A DNA stretch of 64,000 nt from Neckera pumila (GCA_963969595.1 OZ018413.1:14435711-14499710); one strand, 5' to 3'; positions 45,548-57,820 are shown, counted from the stretch's first letter. Translations and numbers: made by a program. The notes: generated from the letters alone by a model not told the origin.

Positions 45548-46518
45548 ATGATGGTATTTGGCAACTACAGTGCTGCTCTTAGAGGTGAGGTCAGGGAGCT
45601 GAAGGCGTCACCGCCACATGCGACGCCGCTGAGGTTAGGCAATTGGCGATCGGTTGCGGCGGTAGAGCTAGCTCAACCCCAATCTAGAGGCGCTGCTGAC
45701 CACCTGCAAGGGACGTGGAACGCCATCCCAGCCGCTGGCTCTTTCAGAAACTCATACGGCCTCCTTGTACGCAAACAGATAGTCGTTCCAGCCTCAACGC
45801 TGGACATGGCTGCCCTCCGCAAAGAATCAGCTTTCTTCAAGCAGCACGTCCTAAAGCCAAATTTGTTGTCGATCCTTCTCCCACAGTGTCTCATGACAGT
45901 TGGATTCGTGAGATTGAAGAGAGAATTTGTGCTAGAGTCGCCCTCCATTGTGATGCAGGAGGTGGGTTCTTCTTTCTCAAACTTGGCACAATCGAGCTGG
46001 TAAAATAGGTACTAGCCCTGACACCATGTCGGCTCAAAGTGGGAACTATCCTGTTCCAAAGGTGGCTCCTTGCTTTCAACCCATGCCAACCAAGTGGGTT
46101 GGCTATCCCCTGCTGGATCTTCTTGAAGAACCTCCTGCTTAAGTACTACCAGCATGAAACTAGAACCATAGCTAGCACAATTGGCATAGTCTTGGAGGAG
46201 GATTGTAGTGCCCAAGCAAACAGTGACCCTAGATTTTGCATGGCAATCGACCCTTCAAGCGGCTATGTGTCAAAGATCTCAATGGCCAATGTTACCGGCC
46301 TATTCTCTGAAGTGACAGTAGACTACAACATTAACATTCCCAACTGCCCTCGCTGCCCTCGCTCCTCACATGAGCCAACAGATTGCCCAAAGCGGGGAAT
46401 CCTCAAGTCACCGCCCCTGAAAACTCATCAAGTTACTAGAGGCTCTCCCTATATACCACTTAGCTCCCAAAGACCAAGTCACCGGGATTGTTGCCCCCCC
46501 TGGGAAACCAAAATTTGA
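45548..46518 (+). pseudogene. LINE ORF1, RNA-binding gag-like protein
   Basis: The N-terminal part reads from ATG 45548. A frame change near 45850 leads to KAKFVVDPSPTVSHDSWIRE, GGGFFFLKLGTIELV, VGTILFQRWLLAFNPCQPSG and YYQHETRTIASTIGIVLEED, which is a DUF4283-like domain. A CCHC zinc knuckle follows (CPRCPRSSHEPTDC, spacing C-x2-C-x4-H-x4-C). A TAG at 46006 interrupts VK*VLA, where family members keep reading. Such proteins coat LINE RNA. Confidence 0.75.
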
Positions 46519-46830
46519 TCACGGTCACCACGACCCCAATAGGAGGACGATGGCTTCACCATGGTTTGGAGGCGACAACAACAGCACACCACTCCGTATA
46601 AGCAATCCCCCCGACCTTAGGGGCACAAACCTGGACCTGAGCAACACACGACAACCCAATAGGAGTCCCCCGGCCCATCAAATATGGACGTCAAGTATCC
46701 ACAAGCCCCTCAGATCATCCCTTGTGCCGACCACCCCTCATCGGCTAGCACTGCCATCACGATCCAAGTAGTAAGACCGGACCTCCTAGTTTAGGCACCT
46801 CAGCCTTCTACGGAGACTCCTTCACTCCCT

Positions 46831-46856
46831 CCCCCCCCCCCCCCCCCCCCCCCCCC
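46831..46856 (+). repeat. Poly-C homopolymer, 26 bp
   Basis: An uninterrupted run of 26 C after TTCACTCCCT, inside the LINE between ORF1 and ORF2. It is far longer than expected by chance; slippage or assembly error could set its exact length. Confidence 0.95.
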
Positions 46857-47069
46857 TTGCTGCCTTTAGATACCCCCCTGCACATCACCAACATGACGGA
46901 CTGTCTTAGCTCAAGTCAAGAGGAACCGGCCAGCATGGAGCTAGAGGAGGAGATTGAAGAATTTATGGCACATCTCGCAAACTCATAGGAAGTCCCGTGG
47001 AATGTCGAGGAATGTAGCTCCACCCCAACACACCACTGGACCTTACCTAAGCTAGAGCAATCCATCGAG

Positions 47070-47807
47070 ATGAATCCTTCGTCCCAACCTCCACCCCCAA
47101 TTGCAAACCCAATCCATGTTAACTCAGTCGTCCTACCCAATGACCTCATGGAGGACCATACTCCTCCTTCGGCCCTAATACACAACCACAGAGTGCTTCT
47201 AGAGTCGGCCAGCATTACCCTAAAAATGCTAGGGATCCAAACGAGTACCAGGAATAGGATCACCTTCAACGCCAACTTGGATGACGATAGCTTGCATGGC
47301 GGTGACTTTGAACCTTCCCCCCTAGAAGAAGAGGCATTTGAAGATGCCCAGAACGAACAATTCTCCCCGGTGCACACCGACTCCCGCGCCCTTGGAGTGA
47401 ACTCGCAAGCCCAATTGATGCCTCGTGCTATCGAATTTGGTGGCCCTACAACCACCCAAGTCATTAGCCGACCTCCTCATTACTTCAACCACACTGAGGC
47501 AAGGGATAATGCTCGCGCCTACCAAGCCCTCCATCTCCTCACAACGGACGATATTTGGCCTTCTCCTGCGGCCCCTCTCCCCTCCACCATGGCAACTGCT
47601 GAAATTTTGCCCTCTCCTTCCAAAACACTCGTGCTGCGGCCCGGAAGCAGACGTCTCCTCTGGTGCCCCAAGCAACCGCAGGCGCTCCCAAAGATTACGA
47701 CACCTGGGGATACAAAACCACTCTCTCTCACTTCAGTATTGGAGGATCCGCCCTTAGATCCTCATACCCCAACACGCAATTATAATTGTACAACTCCTCT
47801 CGTTTAA
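47070..47807 (+). pseudogene. LINE linker ORF between ORF1 and endonuclease
   Basis: A 245-codon proline/serine-rich, low-complexity open frame (PSSQPPPPIANPIHV, then SPLEEEAFEDAQNEQFSPVH). Variable linkers of this kind lie between the zinc knuckle and the endonuclease in plant L1 elements. The endonuclease frame begins before this frame stops, so it may be the remains of the ORF1 tail in a shifted frame. Confidence 0.45.
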
Positions 47808-50800
47808 CGTTCGTGGATTAAGCGAAAAGTCCTCCGTCTCCATGCTACAAAATTACATTCAAACCTTCCAACAACTTGACTTCCTTTTCATTCAGGAACA
47901 CAAACTAAGACACAAGGATGCAGAGTCACTCAAGAAGCGCCTGTGGAGCCAGGCAACCGCTTGGACAACAGCTGCTAGCCCAAGGTACAACAACGACCTC
48001 CAAGGGCCAAGCGTAGGCCACGAAGGCATCACATTGCTAGCAGCCCCTCGTATGGCTAGCTTGATTTTTCAAATTGGGTTAGTGATGGAGAACTGTGCTC
48101 AATGGATGGTCCTAAAAGGGGTCCCCAGAGGCGACCTCGAAATTGTCAACATTTACGCACCCAATGACTCCTTCTCATAGTGCCAGCTTTGGGAATCCCT
48201 AATCCATGAGCTCCCCTCATCCACCCGTTGGATTCTAGCCGGGGACTTCAATATGGTGGAGGCTTGTCAGGACAAAACGAACCAATGCGGCCGCCTGCTT
48301 CCACACACAGAGCGAGCCTTCTTCATGAGTCTCAAACGCCACATAAACATGGAGGACAACCCTTGCTCCGCCAACAGCCTACCCTATTCCTAGGACAACT
48401 TACGCAACAACAGCCACCAAATCCTAGCCCGCCTCGACAGAGTTTACATGAACAAATCCAATATAGGCCAAGCCCAACAGAAATTGATCGACTACTCGAT
48501 TCTCAGTGACAACGGGTGGTCAGATCACTCACCTGTGAAAGCCTCCGTCAAATTTGGCAGTACTTCCTCTCACCCCAGCCGATGGAAGATGAGCAGCTTC
48601 TGGCTTGAAGCTGCCTGACCAACCATTTGAACGCGTGTAGCACAACTCTCCCCAGACCGCTACCTTCTTCTCCAAGATGCGAGCCGTCTCCATGTCCTAC
48701 CGAGCATTCTGCCGCCGCAAAGGCCAAGAAATCCGAGCTGAGGAGGTTGCTGCGCGTGAACACCACTCCGCTGCAACAACAGCCCTCCACGTCGCGCCGG
48801 ATGATCCTGTATTGAAGGAGAACCACGGCAGAGCACGCTCTCGACTACAGGAGATTGAAGCACACAAGGTCAACGGCATTCAAATCCGGGCCCACATCCG
48901 TTGGAAATTTAAAGGCAACATGGTGTCCGCTGAATTCTTCAAAGCAGTAAGAGAAAAGTTGTCCTCCTCCCTTATCACTTGCCTCCAAGATGCACAAGGC
49001 AATCTCGTCAATGACCAGTGTGATCTCAGCAAGATCTGCTCCGAGTTTTAAGGCAAGCTTTACGCAGCAGAAGATGAATCACCGATTCGTATTGAGGCCA
49101 GGGAAGAATTTACTCGCGTACTGCCACACAACATGCAACCTGACGCCATCGCATGTCTCTCTCAATCCATCAGCAAGAAAGAATTACGTCAGGCTCTCAT
49201 GGCAATGGCCCCTAACAAATGCCTGGAGCCCGACGGTTTTATAGTAGAGTTTTATAAGAAATTCTAGCTGCTTATTGGCACGGACTTCACCATCATGATT
49301 CAACAGGCGATTGCTCAAGGTGCCCTGCCCAAGGGGATGAACAAAGGTACAAGTGCTCTCTTCCATAAGGACGGAACTAGGGAGGAACTGGGCAACTGGA
49401 GGCCCATAAGCCTTTTCAACATGGCGTACAAAATTCTCGCCAAGGCCCTGCAATGCCGACTGCAACCCTTTTTGGCTGAAGTTATCAGCACGGATCAGAC
49501 TGCTTTTCTTCCGACCCGATACATACTTGACAACGTCCTGCTACTCCATGAAACCATTTCATGGGCAAGGGCCTCCAACCAAGACATGGTCTTACTGAAA
49601 CTTGACTTTAAAAAGGCATATGACACAGTCCACCTTCCATTTCTTCTTCAGGTACTAGAGACTGGGCGTCCCAAGGAAATTTCTCCACATGATTCAAATT
49701 CTCTTTGTGGACGCAGAAGCCACAATATGCATCAACGGCCAGGATTCAGTAGCCTTACCAATTTTACGTGGTGTCCGTTAGGGATGTCCGCGTGCACCAT
49801 ACCTCTTTTTATTTGTTGGAGAAGCACTTAATACAGCGGCAAAGAACCTCCGTCAAGCAGGGGCACTCGTACGAATCTCCCTCCTAGCGGCAGCAGGGGA
49901 GCAGCTCCTCAGCCAATACGCGGATGACGTCAACTTCACAATCCTGGGAAGAGAAGAGGTGTTTCAGACGGCTCTCACTTTTGATTGAGAGGTATGGCAC
50001 AGCCTCCGGCCTCCAAATTAACTGGCCAAAAAGCCTCGCCTACTGGATATCCTTAGCTCCAATTTCCCTTTGGCTCAATCAGATTGAATGCCCGTGGGCA
50101 AAAGAACACCAAATGTCTAAGCTTCTTGACTCCCCTTTTGGTATTGATGTAAATACTTAGGACGTTGACGGTTTCCTTGCAGCAAAGGTGCAAAAGAAGT
50201 TGGACTACTAGACCAGCATCCATTTGTCTCTAGCAAGAAGGGCCAAAATTGTAAACTCCGTCCTTCTTAGCACATTATGGTACTTTATTTGCATTTGGGG
50301 CAGAACCCTCTTCGGCATCAGACAAATTCGTGCCTCTCTATGGGATTTTTTGTGGTTCGGATCCACCCACAAGAGCCGAGCCCGAGTTAGCTGGACAGAT
50401 TGTTGCGCCAATCGCAAGGTAGGAGGCCTCAACCTGGTGGACTCCATTGAGGCATTGCATGCCCTGATGGCCAAATGGCTTCTGAAAGCCTTGCTTCCAG
50501 GCGCCTCCAACCTCCAAATCCTACTACGTCACAAGTTACTCCAAATCTGCCCTCAAACAGGAGGCACCTGACCAGCCATGATCCATTGGTCCTTGCTCCA
50601 TAAGTTCAGAGCATCAAAGAGATCCCGAGCCTAGGACTGCGTCATCCAAGCATGGCGTCTTCTGGTCAAACATGTCACCGCAGTTCCTTCCAAAAACAGT
50701 GACGAAGTTCTCTCCACCCCATTGTGGAGGACCACCCACTTCATTGGAAGCATGCATGGTTTCTCCCTAACTAGAGCAGCCTTCCTCATGCGTCAGGGTC

Positions 50801-51835
50801 TGTGGCTTGTTAAGCACATTTGGGACGTGAGCTCTTGATCCTTCATCCCATGGAAACAAGCCAGTGACAGATTTGGGCTTCTGGCAAACAAACATGGCGC
50901 CTTTAACCATCTGGTAGCCTCCTTCCCGATAGAGTGGCTCCGCCTTATCATAGTCAACCGTGATGTCACCCTCCCCTACGAATTCCTTGGTCTCTTTGCC
51001 TCCGAAGACAACCAAGTCCCAGCACTAGTGATTGCCACCTCACCAGGCTTCAAACCGGACCTCTCCTCTGATTGAGTCTTGCTAGCTCTACCACCCAGAA
51101 TACAACAATTCATTGTGGCCACTCCGCCATCCACGCTATGCCTACACAAGTCACTCGCAACTGACACTCTGCGTACCACGGGGTGGATCAAGAGGATTAA
51201 GGTGGTCAATCAAGGGAAAGGGCCATCCCTCTTTGCTGGAGTCACCGCAAACCTCCTCTACGACCCAGGAGTCTGGCAGTGGAGCGAAGGCAGCTCTCTT
51301 TACTCCTACTCAGCCAAAAAGGGTCGCTCCATGCTTACCAACCGCTCCACTCTCCTCCGACCGATTGCAGAGAAGTGGCACGGTGCCCTCCCAACAAATT
51401 ATCAACCACGATGACACGATGTATGGAGTAAGTTGCGTCCCCAAAAGGAAGCAGGTTTCATATGGTCCATTTACCATTGTGCCGTTGCCGTACACTGCTA
51501 GCGCAAAGTAGCGACCCCAAACATTCCAACAACTTGCTCTAGCTGCCAATCCGGCATGGACAACACTATCCTACACAAGTTTCACCACTGCCCAAAAACT
51601 CGGCACGCGTGGGATTTTGCATTGTCGGTTCTATATTCCGCGCTTGAGATCCCAACAACCCCACATTGGAGGAAGCTGGCCTGCTTTGACGTAGCAACAA
51701 TGTATCCTTGGTTCCAAGCTTCCAAATCACTTGAAAAAGGGCTCCTCCATGTGGTCACTATTTCGTGGCTTTGTTCTCTTGGTTTTGTGGTTAGACAAGA
51801 ATGCAACGTGCTTCAGCAACTCCCCTTGAACTAAC
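47779..51835 (+). pseudogene. LINE ORF2: endonuclease, reverse transcriptase, zf-RVT
   Basis: Endonuclease: VQLLSFNVRGLS at about 47779, then FIQEHK, VNIYAPND, RWILAGDFN and NGWSDHSPV, the standard APE catalytic order. RT: NWRPISLFNMAYKILAKALQ, STDQTAFLPTRYILDN, LLKLDFKKAYDTV, then after a one-base frameshift near 49665 LPILRGVR*GCP and YADDV at 49917. The C-terminal part has RRAKIVNSVLLSTLWYFI, ARVSWTDCCANRKVGGLNL and a zf-RVT-like CSSC...HKFHHCP near 51540. Stops include TAG 48178, 48391, about 49264 and 49779. RVR*GCP falls on the nearly invariant RQG, so that TAG was CAG. Nicks target DNA and primes reverse transcription. Confidence 0.85.
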
Positions 51836-52210
51836 CAAAAAATCGAAACAGTCCTCTAGGAGAGCCTCTTGGACCACGCGAGGGTGGCCTAGCTCAAAAC
51901 TTCGAAGCTCTGTGAGCTTTATTTCAACAAGGTCGAAGTCTTTCTCCGCAGATTTAACAACACCTGGTTACAAACACCTTTTTGGGGGGTCCGGGTTCAG
52001 TTTGAAATCAGGTGGCACATGCTCCGGCCCAAGCTGGGCACTTTTACTTAATTCTCTCTCTATTTTTGTCCCTTTGGCTGGTAGTTTCATTTGGCTATCT
52101 GAAAATTAAAAAAGTTCTCGCCGAGGCATTGTCCTCTGGTTTTGTGTACTATTTCCCCTTGTAATGGAAATCGTTCATGTGGTTCAAAAAAAAAAAAAAA
52201 AAATAGGTAG

Positions 52211-52772
52211 AGGATAGGTCTAGTCAAAAGTCAAAAAAAAAGTCAACACCCTATAGAGTATCTATATAATCCTAAACTCTAAACCTTTGGCGATGCCGCT
52301 TGTGGGGAACCTCTAGTGCCTTGTGGTTATGTGATACACATTTTGGATGGAAATTCCTTCTTGTAATTCCCTTAGAGATTGTGTAGTGTGTGGAATTAAT
52401 AAGTGTTGGTATTTGTATTACTAACTTGTTCTTGTCAAAGTGGTTCAACGTGTTTTATGTTTCTAAAATATGGCAAAGCCTTAATTTAGAATATTTCTAG
52501 ATTGTCTAGCTCTTTGGTACAAATCCCCTAATATAGCAAAGCTTTGAACTATAGAAGTTTTAAATCTTTAGTGTGTTTTTTATAAAGCACTAACCATGGC
52601 AAAGCTTTGCTCTTATACCCTTTGTTGTAGCATTATAGCAATCCATGTCTTAGCATCTCTCTTCTTTGAAATTAAAACACAACAAGGCTTGCTTTGAACT
52701 TCTACCACCATGTTAAATTTGTTGTAGCCTTGTGATTCTTACACTCAACCCAAAATTTGAGTCACCCTTGGA
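52211..52772. other. Spacer with short repeated ATGGCAAAGCTTTG-like words
   Basis: No gene recognised. The words GGCAAAGCCTT, AGCAAAGCTTTGA and GGCAAAGCTTTGC recur at about 55-60 bp spacing near 52474-52605, hinting at a decayed minisatellite. Confidence 0.35.
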
Positions 52773-52776
52773 TTAA

Positions 52777-54004
52777 CCCCTAAAGTACCATTGTCCCCTC
52801 AGGGGACAAAATGGATTTCGGGCAAGCTACTACGGCTTCAATATTCATCATTATTTTTTAGAAACTTTTTGTGAAGACAGAAAAACAAATTAGCTTTATG
52901 GAAACATAATTTTTTATTTCAATCGGTGCCCAAGAGCAAAAGATATGGCACAAAAGGTCCTTTTTTTCTGTGCGGTGGATAGAAATCTTCTCACACAATT
53001 TTTTTTTTTTTTAATTTTTTTAATTATTTTCTCATAGATTGTGTTTTTATCTATATGGGAAGCTTTGATTCATCCCATTTGGATTTGTTATGTGAAAATT
53101 ATGGACAATCTTATTTTTTTGGCCAATTAAATCATCTTCTTGAAAAATAACTTGTAGGACTCATTTCTGAATGCAATTTTCACAATTTTTCAATAAAAAT
53201 TGTCTGACAAGGCTAAATTTGCTTGCTAAAACAATCTCACCATTGGGATTATAGAGTTTTAGTCCCATTTTAGAGCTATTGACAAATTAGTTTTTCTTTC
53301 AATTTTAGACCTACTTCTACTTAACAATTTTTTAAGGAATAAAAATCATTAGAGGAGTTTTGGGCCTCTAAGAGACTGCGAGTTCCCTGACTATGGGAAC
53401 TCTGCAAGAATGCTTAGAAGCTGCCAAATGGCCAGGCTGACGTGGCCAAGCGACTGCAACATCATTTTTGAATGAAAAAAAAAAGATTTTTTTTTTGCTT
53501 AAACGATATTTTGGTAATTTTTTATTTTTGTTTTTATTTTATATTTTTTGGAAAAAAAAAATCTGACACGCCTGTACGGTCCTTCATTGAATCTAGGCAA
53601 ATTGGAGAACGAGCCTGAAATAGTCTTCTAAGGCCCTGAACCCCCTCTAATGCAAGTGTATTTTTTTAGAATTTTTTTCCTAGATTCACAACTCAATTAT
53701 TCAACATAAAAGAAATTAAATTCAAAGTCTGCAATGCAAATTTTTTTACAAATGGCAGTCAAAGTCATCTGAAATTGCAAGTCAGTGTTCAAAAAATCAA
53801 ATTTTTTCAACTTTGAATGCTTATATTTTCTAATTTGTATGGTCAAACTTTGTGAAATTTTTACCACATGATTTGAGATAAATTAAGTAGAAGATCCTAC
53901 AATTAGATTTCAAAAAAAATGGTTTTTCTCTTCTCTTAGACGAACTTAGCAAAACTAGCAATTTTGAGTTAATTTTGACAAAAAATGGCTTGGGACTTTA
54001 GGGG
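52777..54004. mobile_element. TTAA-flanked element, family B (1.23 kb with nested MITE)
   Basis: It begins CCCCTAAAGTACCATTGTCC after TTAA (52773-52776) and ends CTTGGGACTTTAGGGG before TTAA (54005-54008). A subterminal hairpin GTCCCCTCAGGGGAC lies 15 bp inside the left end. It is collinear with 60709-61634 and 12981-13887 apart from a 296-bp TA-flanked MITE inserted at 53352-53647. Non-coding. Confidence 0.85.
53352..53647. mobile_element. TA-flanked MITE, copy 1 (nested)
   Basis: It starts GAGGAGTTTTGGGCCTC and ends in a CCCCCTC version of the inverse, with TA at 53350-53351 and 53648-53649. The internal palindrome AGTTCCCTGACTATGGGAACT is shared with copy 2 at 57067-57336. Absence from the homologous position of 60709-61634 confirms that it is an insertion. 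Confidence 0.82.
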
Positions 54005-54008
54005 TTAA

Positions 54009-54832
54009 ATTAGCTTTGAATTCATATTTTGGAATCCCAAACATACGGTCTGTCCAAACAAACCAGCCTCTATAGCCTACCAAACTAATAGCACAAAATT
54101 GGTTTTTAAAATGTTGTTTTAGCCTTAATTTGGACATTTGTTTAAGATGAAGATCATTTTGGGACAGAGGTAGTACAATTTTTTGGAGGACAGTTTCAAA
54201 TTGCTATGAATTTTTGAAGAAAAAGAAAAAAATCTATATCAAATACAAAACATTATTAAAAGTCCAAATTTTTTAAATAGAAATCCATGATACTCTAAAA
54301 CATTCAATTATGAAGAAAGGTTTCATATCATTCTATATATAAAGTCATGTGCAAATTGACTTAATGACATCTTTTGGGTGCATAGTAAGAAACTGTTGCT
54401 TTTCAAGAGGACCTCACATGAATAACTAAAGGGGTACATATGTCATTTTCCCATTGGTTGTACAGCTTTTAGAAAAAATTTAGATAAAAGAAACATAACA
54501 AATTTTCATTTTCAACATCCACATTCTTCTTAAAGCTTATGATTCAATGAAAGAAGATTAAAGAATGTACCTTAACAATTGTTCAAAAAATAAAAGTGCA
54601 TGAAAAGATATCCATTTTGAAGCACATGAAAACTATGCAATTTATAATTTAAACTTTGTAAATTACTAGGCTACTAGCAGCTATTGCATCTTGCCTTCCA
54701 GTTGATTGATAGACAACTAAGAATTCAATGAACCCTGTGACGGCAAGTTCAGTTCCTTGATGACCACGATTCCTTCACTAATGTGCTAAGTGCTAACCAA
54801 TCCATAGTGATAAAAAATCCAAATTTCAACAA
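54009..54832. other. AT-rich spacer
   Basis: No gene, RNA or element end recognised; the open frame at 53955-54137 overlaps an element end and is not a gene. Confidence 0.4.
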
Positions 54833-54924
54833 CTAGAAGAAACCGTGTTGCTCTCAACACGGGTCTCAACACAATCTACATGATAGTAATAGATTGTATT
54901 GAGAGCAACAAGGCTTTTTTCTAG
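54833..54924. mobile_element. 92-bp foldback with CTAGAAGAAACC ends
   Basis: The left arm CTAGAAGAAACCGTGTTGCT pairs with the right arm ending AGCAACAAGGCTTTTTTCTAG, with the inner arms GATTGTATTGAGAGCAAC and its complement. The ends match the foldback at 44936-45148. It would form a long hairpin in RNA or single-stranded DNA. Confidence 0.7.
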
Positions 54925-56659
54925 CACCAGATTTACAAAACTGAGGTTCCAACACAAGGAGCAATTGATAACTTCATGGCTAAAAAGCGGAGTACAAGGT
55001 ACTTGCGGCTAAAGTAAATACATCTATTTGATTTTTTGGTAGCTTGTGAGCATTTATTTCCAACCCTGAGATAGGACAAATATAGCCGGACTCCTGGTTT
55101 TCTTTGAAGAATTTCAATAGTGGATGCCTAAGCGTAGTCTTTTGTGCCTTTCAAGCAATGAATCTTTCTAATTTCCTAGGTGATTCAAATTGCAACAAGA
55201 AAAGACTCAAACTTCAAAACATAGCAAATTTGACTATCTTGGCATAACTAAGCCCAAAACTATGGTCTCTTGATATGAAACTATCAAAAATCATAAGCTA
55301 GATATACTAAGTTATAGAGCATAGTTTTTTATTTTTAAAATGGTAAAGATCATTCAATTTGGAGACCTCTAGTGGAAGTTATGGCTAGATGAAGTTTAGC
55401 CTTGGAAGAGGCTTTTTAAAATTCATTCATTAATTTCTACTAACTTTAGGATCCAAATTGACTTCCAATTTTGGTTATGAGTCTCAGTTTATTTCTAGTC
55501 TCTAAATTTTAAATTTGATCTAGATTGGATGAAGAATCACTACTTTCATCCAATCTTAAGACTATACTTCATCCTTCATTATTTTCTTTAGTTTAATACT
55601 ATTTCCTAAGTACAAAGTAGATTTAAAATCTCCTAAGTATCTTTTGAATGATTTTCATTTCTAATTGTTACTTAATTGTCTTCAAAAGATTCTTAATTGG
55701 CTATCTACTTAATATTTAAGGCTCTGAATTTCTTTTGGTAATTTATTGTTTTTAGATTTTTAGCATTTTTTCTTTGTAGGAATTGAAATATCCAAATTTC
55801 AAAAGCAATTAAAATTTGAATATTCCTATTGAAAGTTATAGATGGATGAAATTTGACTGCTAATTGATACTTTAATACTTCATCTATTAATTTCTATTAG
55901 TCTATGATTTTAAATTAACTTTTCTTTAGATTTTTGGACTTGGACTTTAATCTAAATTCTATGTTTTTCTTCCTAACATTTTTGGTCTAGTTTTACCATT
56001 TTTCATCCATTCTTACTACCAAACTTCATTCATGCATATCTCCTATATTTTTTTAATCTATTTTCTAAGTTTAATATATTTTAAAAAAGCTCTAGTAATT
56101 TCTATAAGCATTTGGTACTAAAGTTTGAACAAAAACTAAATCTAAAGGTCTAAATCAAGCTTGCAATTCCTAGTTTGTATTTGAATTTTTAAACAAAAGA
56201 CATTGAGGAATTGGTTTGTTTAAGTACTTACCTTGGAGTTGTGTTCATCCAATAGGTATTCAAAGACTACCTTGGTCCCCCATCATTCTCCATTTTGCCT
56301 TCTTGAATTTTGCTCACCATTTAATTGAAGAGTTTACAAAAGGAATGCCAATCTAACTCGTAGTCTAACTATCCCTTCTTTTCTTTATTCACTTGATTTC
56401 TTTATGAATTGACACCGCAATAGTTATTTTCTAGTTTGACTAAAAGGGCTAATATCTACTATGTCAATTATTTCCTTGGAATTATTTTATTAACTTTCCT
56501 AAAACAATGATCCTTCTTTTGTTTTCTCATTCTAAAAGTCAAGAGTGGAAATGCATTATTTATGCTACAAATCAATGCTAATCCATAATTTGTCAAATCT
56601 AATTTCTATCCTTTGCACATCAACTCTAATTGTGCATTACTTCACTCAAGTACAACCAT
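54925..56659. other. Gene-free AT-rich stretch
   Basis: About 1.7 kb with no coding frame over 60 codons of any recognisable kind and no paired element ends that I could find. Confidence 0.4.
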
Positions 56660-57064
56660 CATCAATACAAGTCTCCAATTTTAGATAGACCCTTCTTATT
56701 TGAATTTCAGAATTTTGGTCACACCATTGAGAGTTGCACCCTAGACAGGGCCTTTCTACTTAATTTCATAATTTTGATTACCCTTCAAGAGCTTCTACCT
56801 CAATCAGGCCCCTCTCAATTGAAAGTCAGAATTTTAATCACCCCCAGAGACTGCCGAAAGCTTCTACTCCAAACAAGTCCCTCTCTAATGAATTTCAGAA
56901 TTTTGCTCAAACTCCCCAAGAGCTACACCCAAGACATACCCTTTTCTATTGAATTTTAGAATTTTGGTCACATGAGAGCCTCCATCTCGGACAACCCTTC
57001 CCTTTTAAATTTCAGAATTTTGGTCACATCCAAGAGCTACAATCCCAAACAAGCCCTCTCTACT
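56660..57064. repeat. Minisatellite of about 60 bp, six or seven copies
   Basis: The core TTTCAGAATTTTGGTCAC, or a one- to three-base variant, recurs at about 56706, 56765, 56825, 56895, 56955 and 57009, followed each time by an AAGAGCTNCANCCC-type block and a C-CCTCTCTA block. An open frame (56630-56959) crosses it only because the period is near a multiple of three. The TA-MITE inserted at its right edge. Confidence 0.75.
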
Positions 57065-57066
57065 TA

Positions 57067-57336
57067 GAGGAGTTTCGGGCCTCCTAAGAAACTGCAAGTT
57101 CCCGGACTGTGGGAACTCTGTAGGAATGCTGGGACGCTGCCAAATGGCCAGGTTGACGTGGCCAAGCGATTGCCACGTCATTTATAAAAAATAAAAATAA
57201 AATTGGTTAAAATGATATTTTGGTAAATCTTTTTTTTTGAAAAAAAAAATCTGACACACCTGTACCGTCATTCCCTGAATCTAGGCAGACTGGAAAACAG
57301 GCTTGAAATAATCTTCCAAGGCCTCTAAAACTCCTC
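57067..57336. mobile_element. TA-flanked MITE, copy 2 (270 bp)
   Basis: It starts GAGGAGTTTCGGGCCTCC and ends GGCCTCTAAAACTCCTC, an inverted repeat of about 18 bp, with TA at 57065-57066 and 57337-57338. Long stretches are identical to copy 1 (GCCAAATGGCCAGG, GACGTGGCCAAGCGA). A TA target duplication suggests a Tc1/mariner (Stowaway-like) origin, but the terminal sequence is not the usual Stowaway CTCCCTCC. Confidence 0.85.
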
Positions 57337-57820
57337 TAATGCTAGATTTGTTGATAACCACCAAGTTGTAAGGGTTGAGTGTTCGGGTAGGCAGTAAAGG
57401 TTGGATGTTTGGGCATACACTCCTACTCTCCTAGCATTCAAGAAACTTTGAGTTTTGGAGCCCTTTTTGCCATAGGCTCTATCTTTTAGGGGTTGATATC
57501 AACTAGCATCAGTGTTTCTCAGTGAATATAGAAATTGATGGCAACTAATGCATTCCTTGTCGTTGTTTCAAGATTGAAACATCTAGATTTTTAATTGGAA
57601 TCAAATGCCAAGCAAGCAATGCCAAGAAGTTATTTGAGAACATTAGCAAACTAAACCATTGATGAAATCACAAATAACAAAAGGCAATCCGTTTCTAAAA
57701 ATATGATAATACCTTTACATGAAGAAAAATCTTTAGGTTCAATCGTTGATAGTATGCTTCACTTAAGGTTGCTATCATGCCAGATAATCAACATCAATTA
57801 TCATCAAGGTAACTTGGCTT

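Larger units (their letters stand above)
45304..52200 (+). mobile_element. Nearly full-length L1-type LINE retrotransposon
   Basis: A 6.9-kb plus-strand element bounded by the direct repeat AAATAGGTAG (45294-45303 and 52201-52210) and ending in about 15-18 A residues. It holds ORF1 (DUF4283-like plus zinc knuckle) and ORF2 (apurinic endonuclease, reverse transcriptase, C-terminal zinc finger). ORFs are broken by frameshifts and TAG/TGA stops. The target duplication and poly-A are intact enough to mark a single retrotransposition event. Confidence 0.9.
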
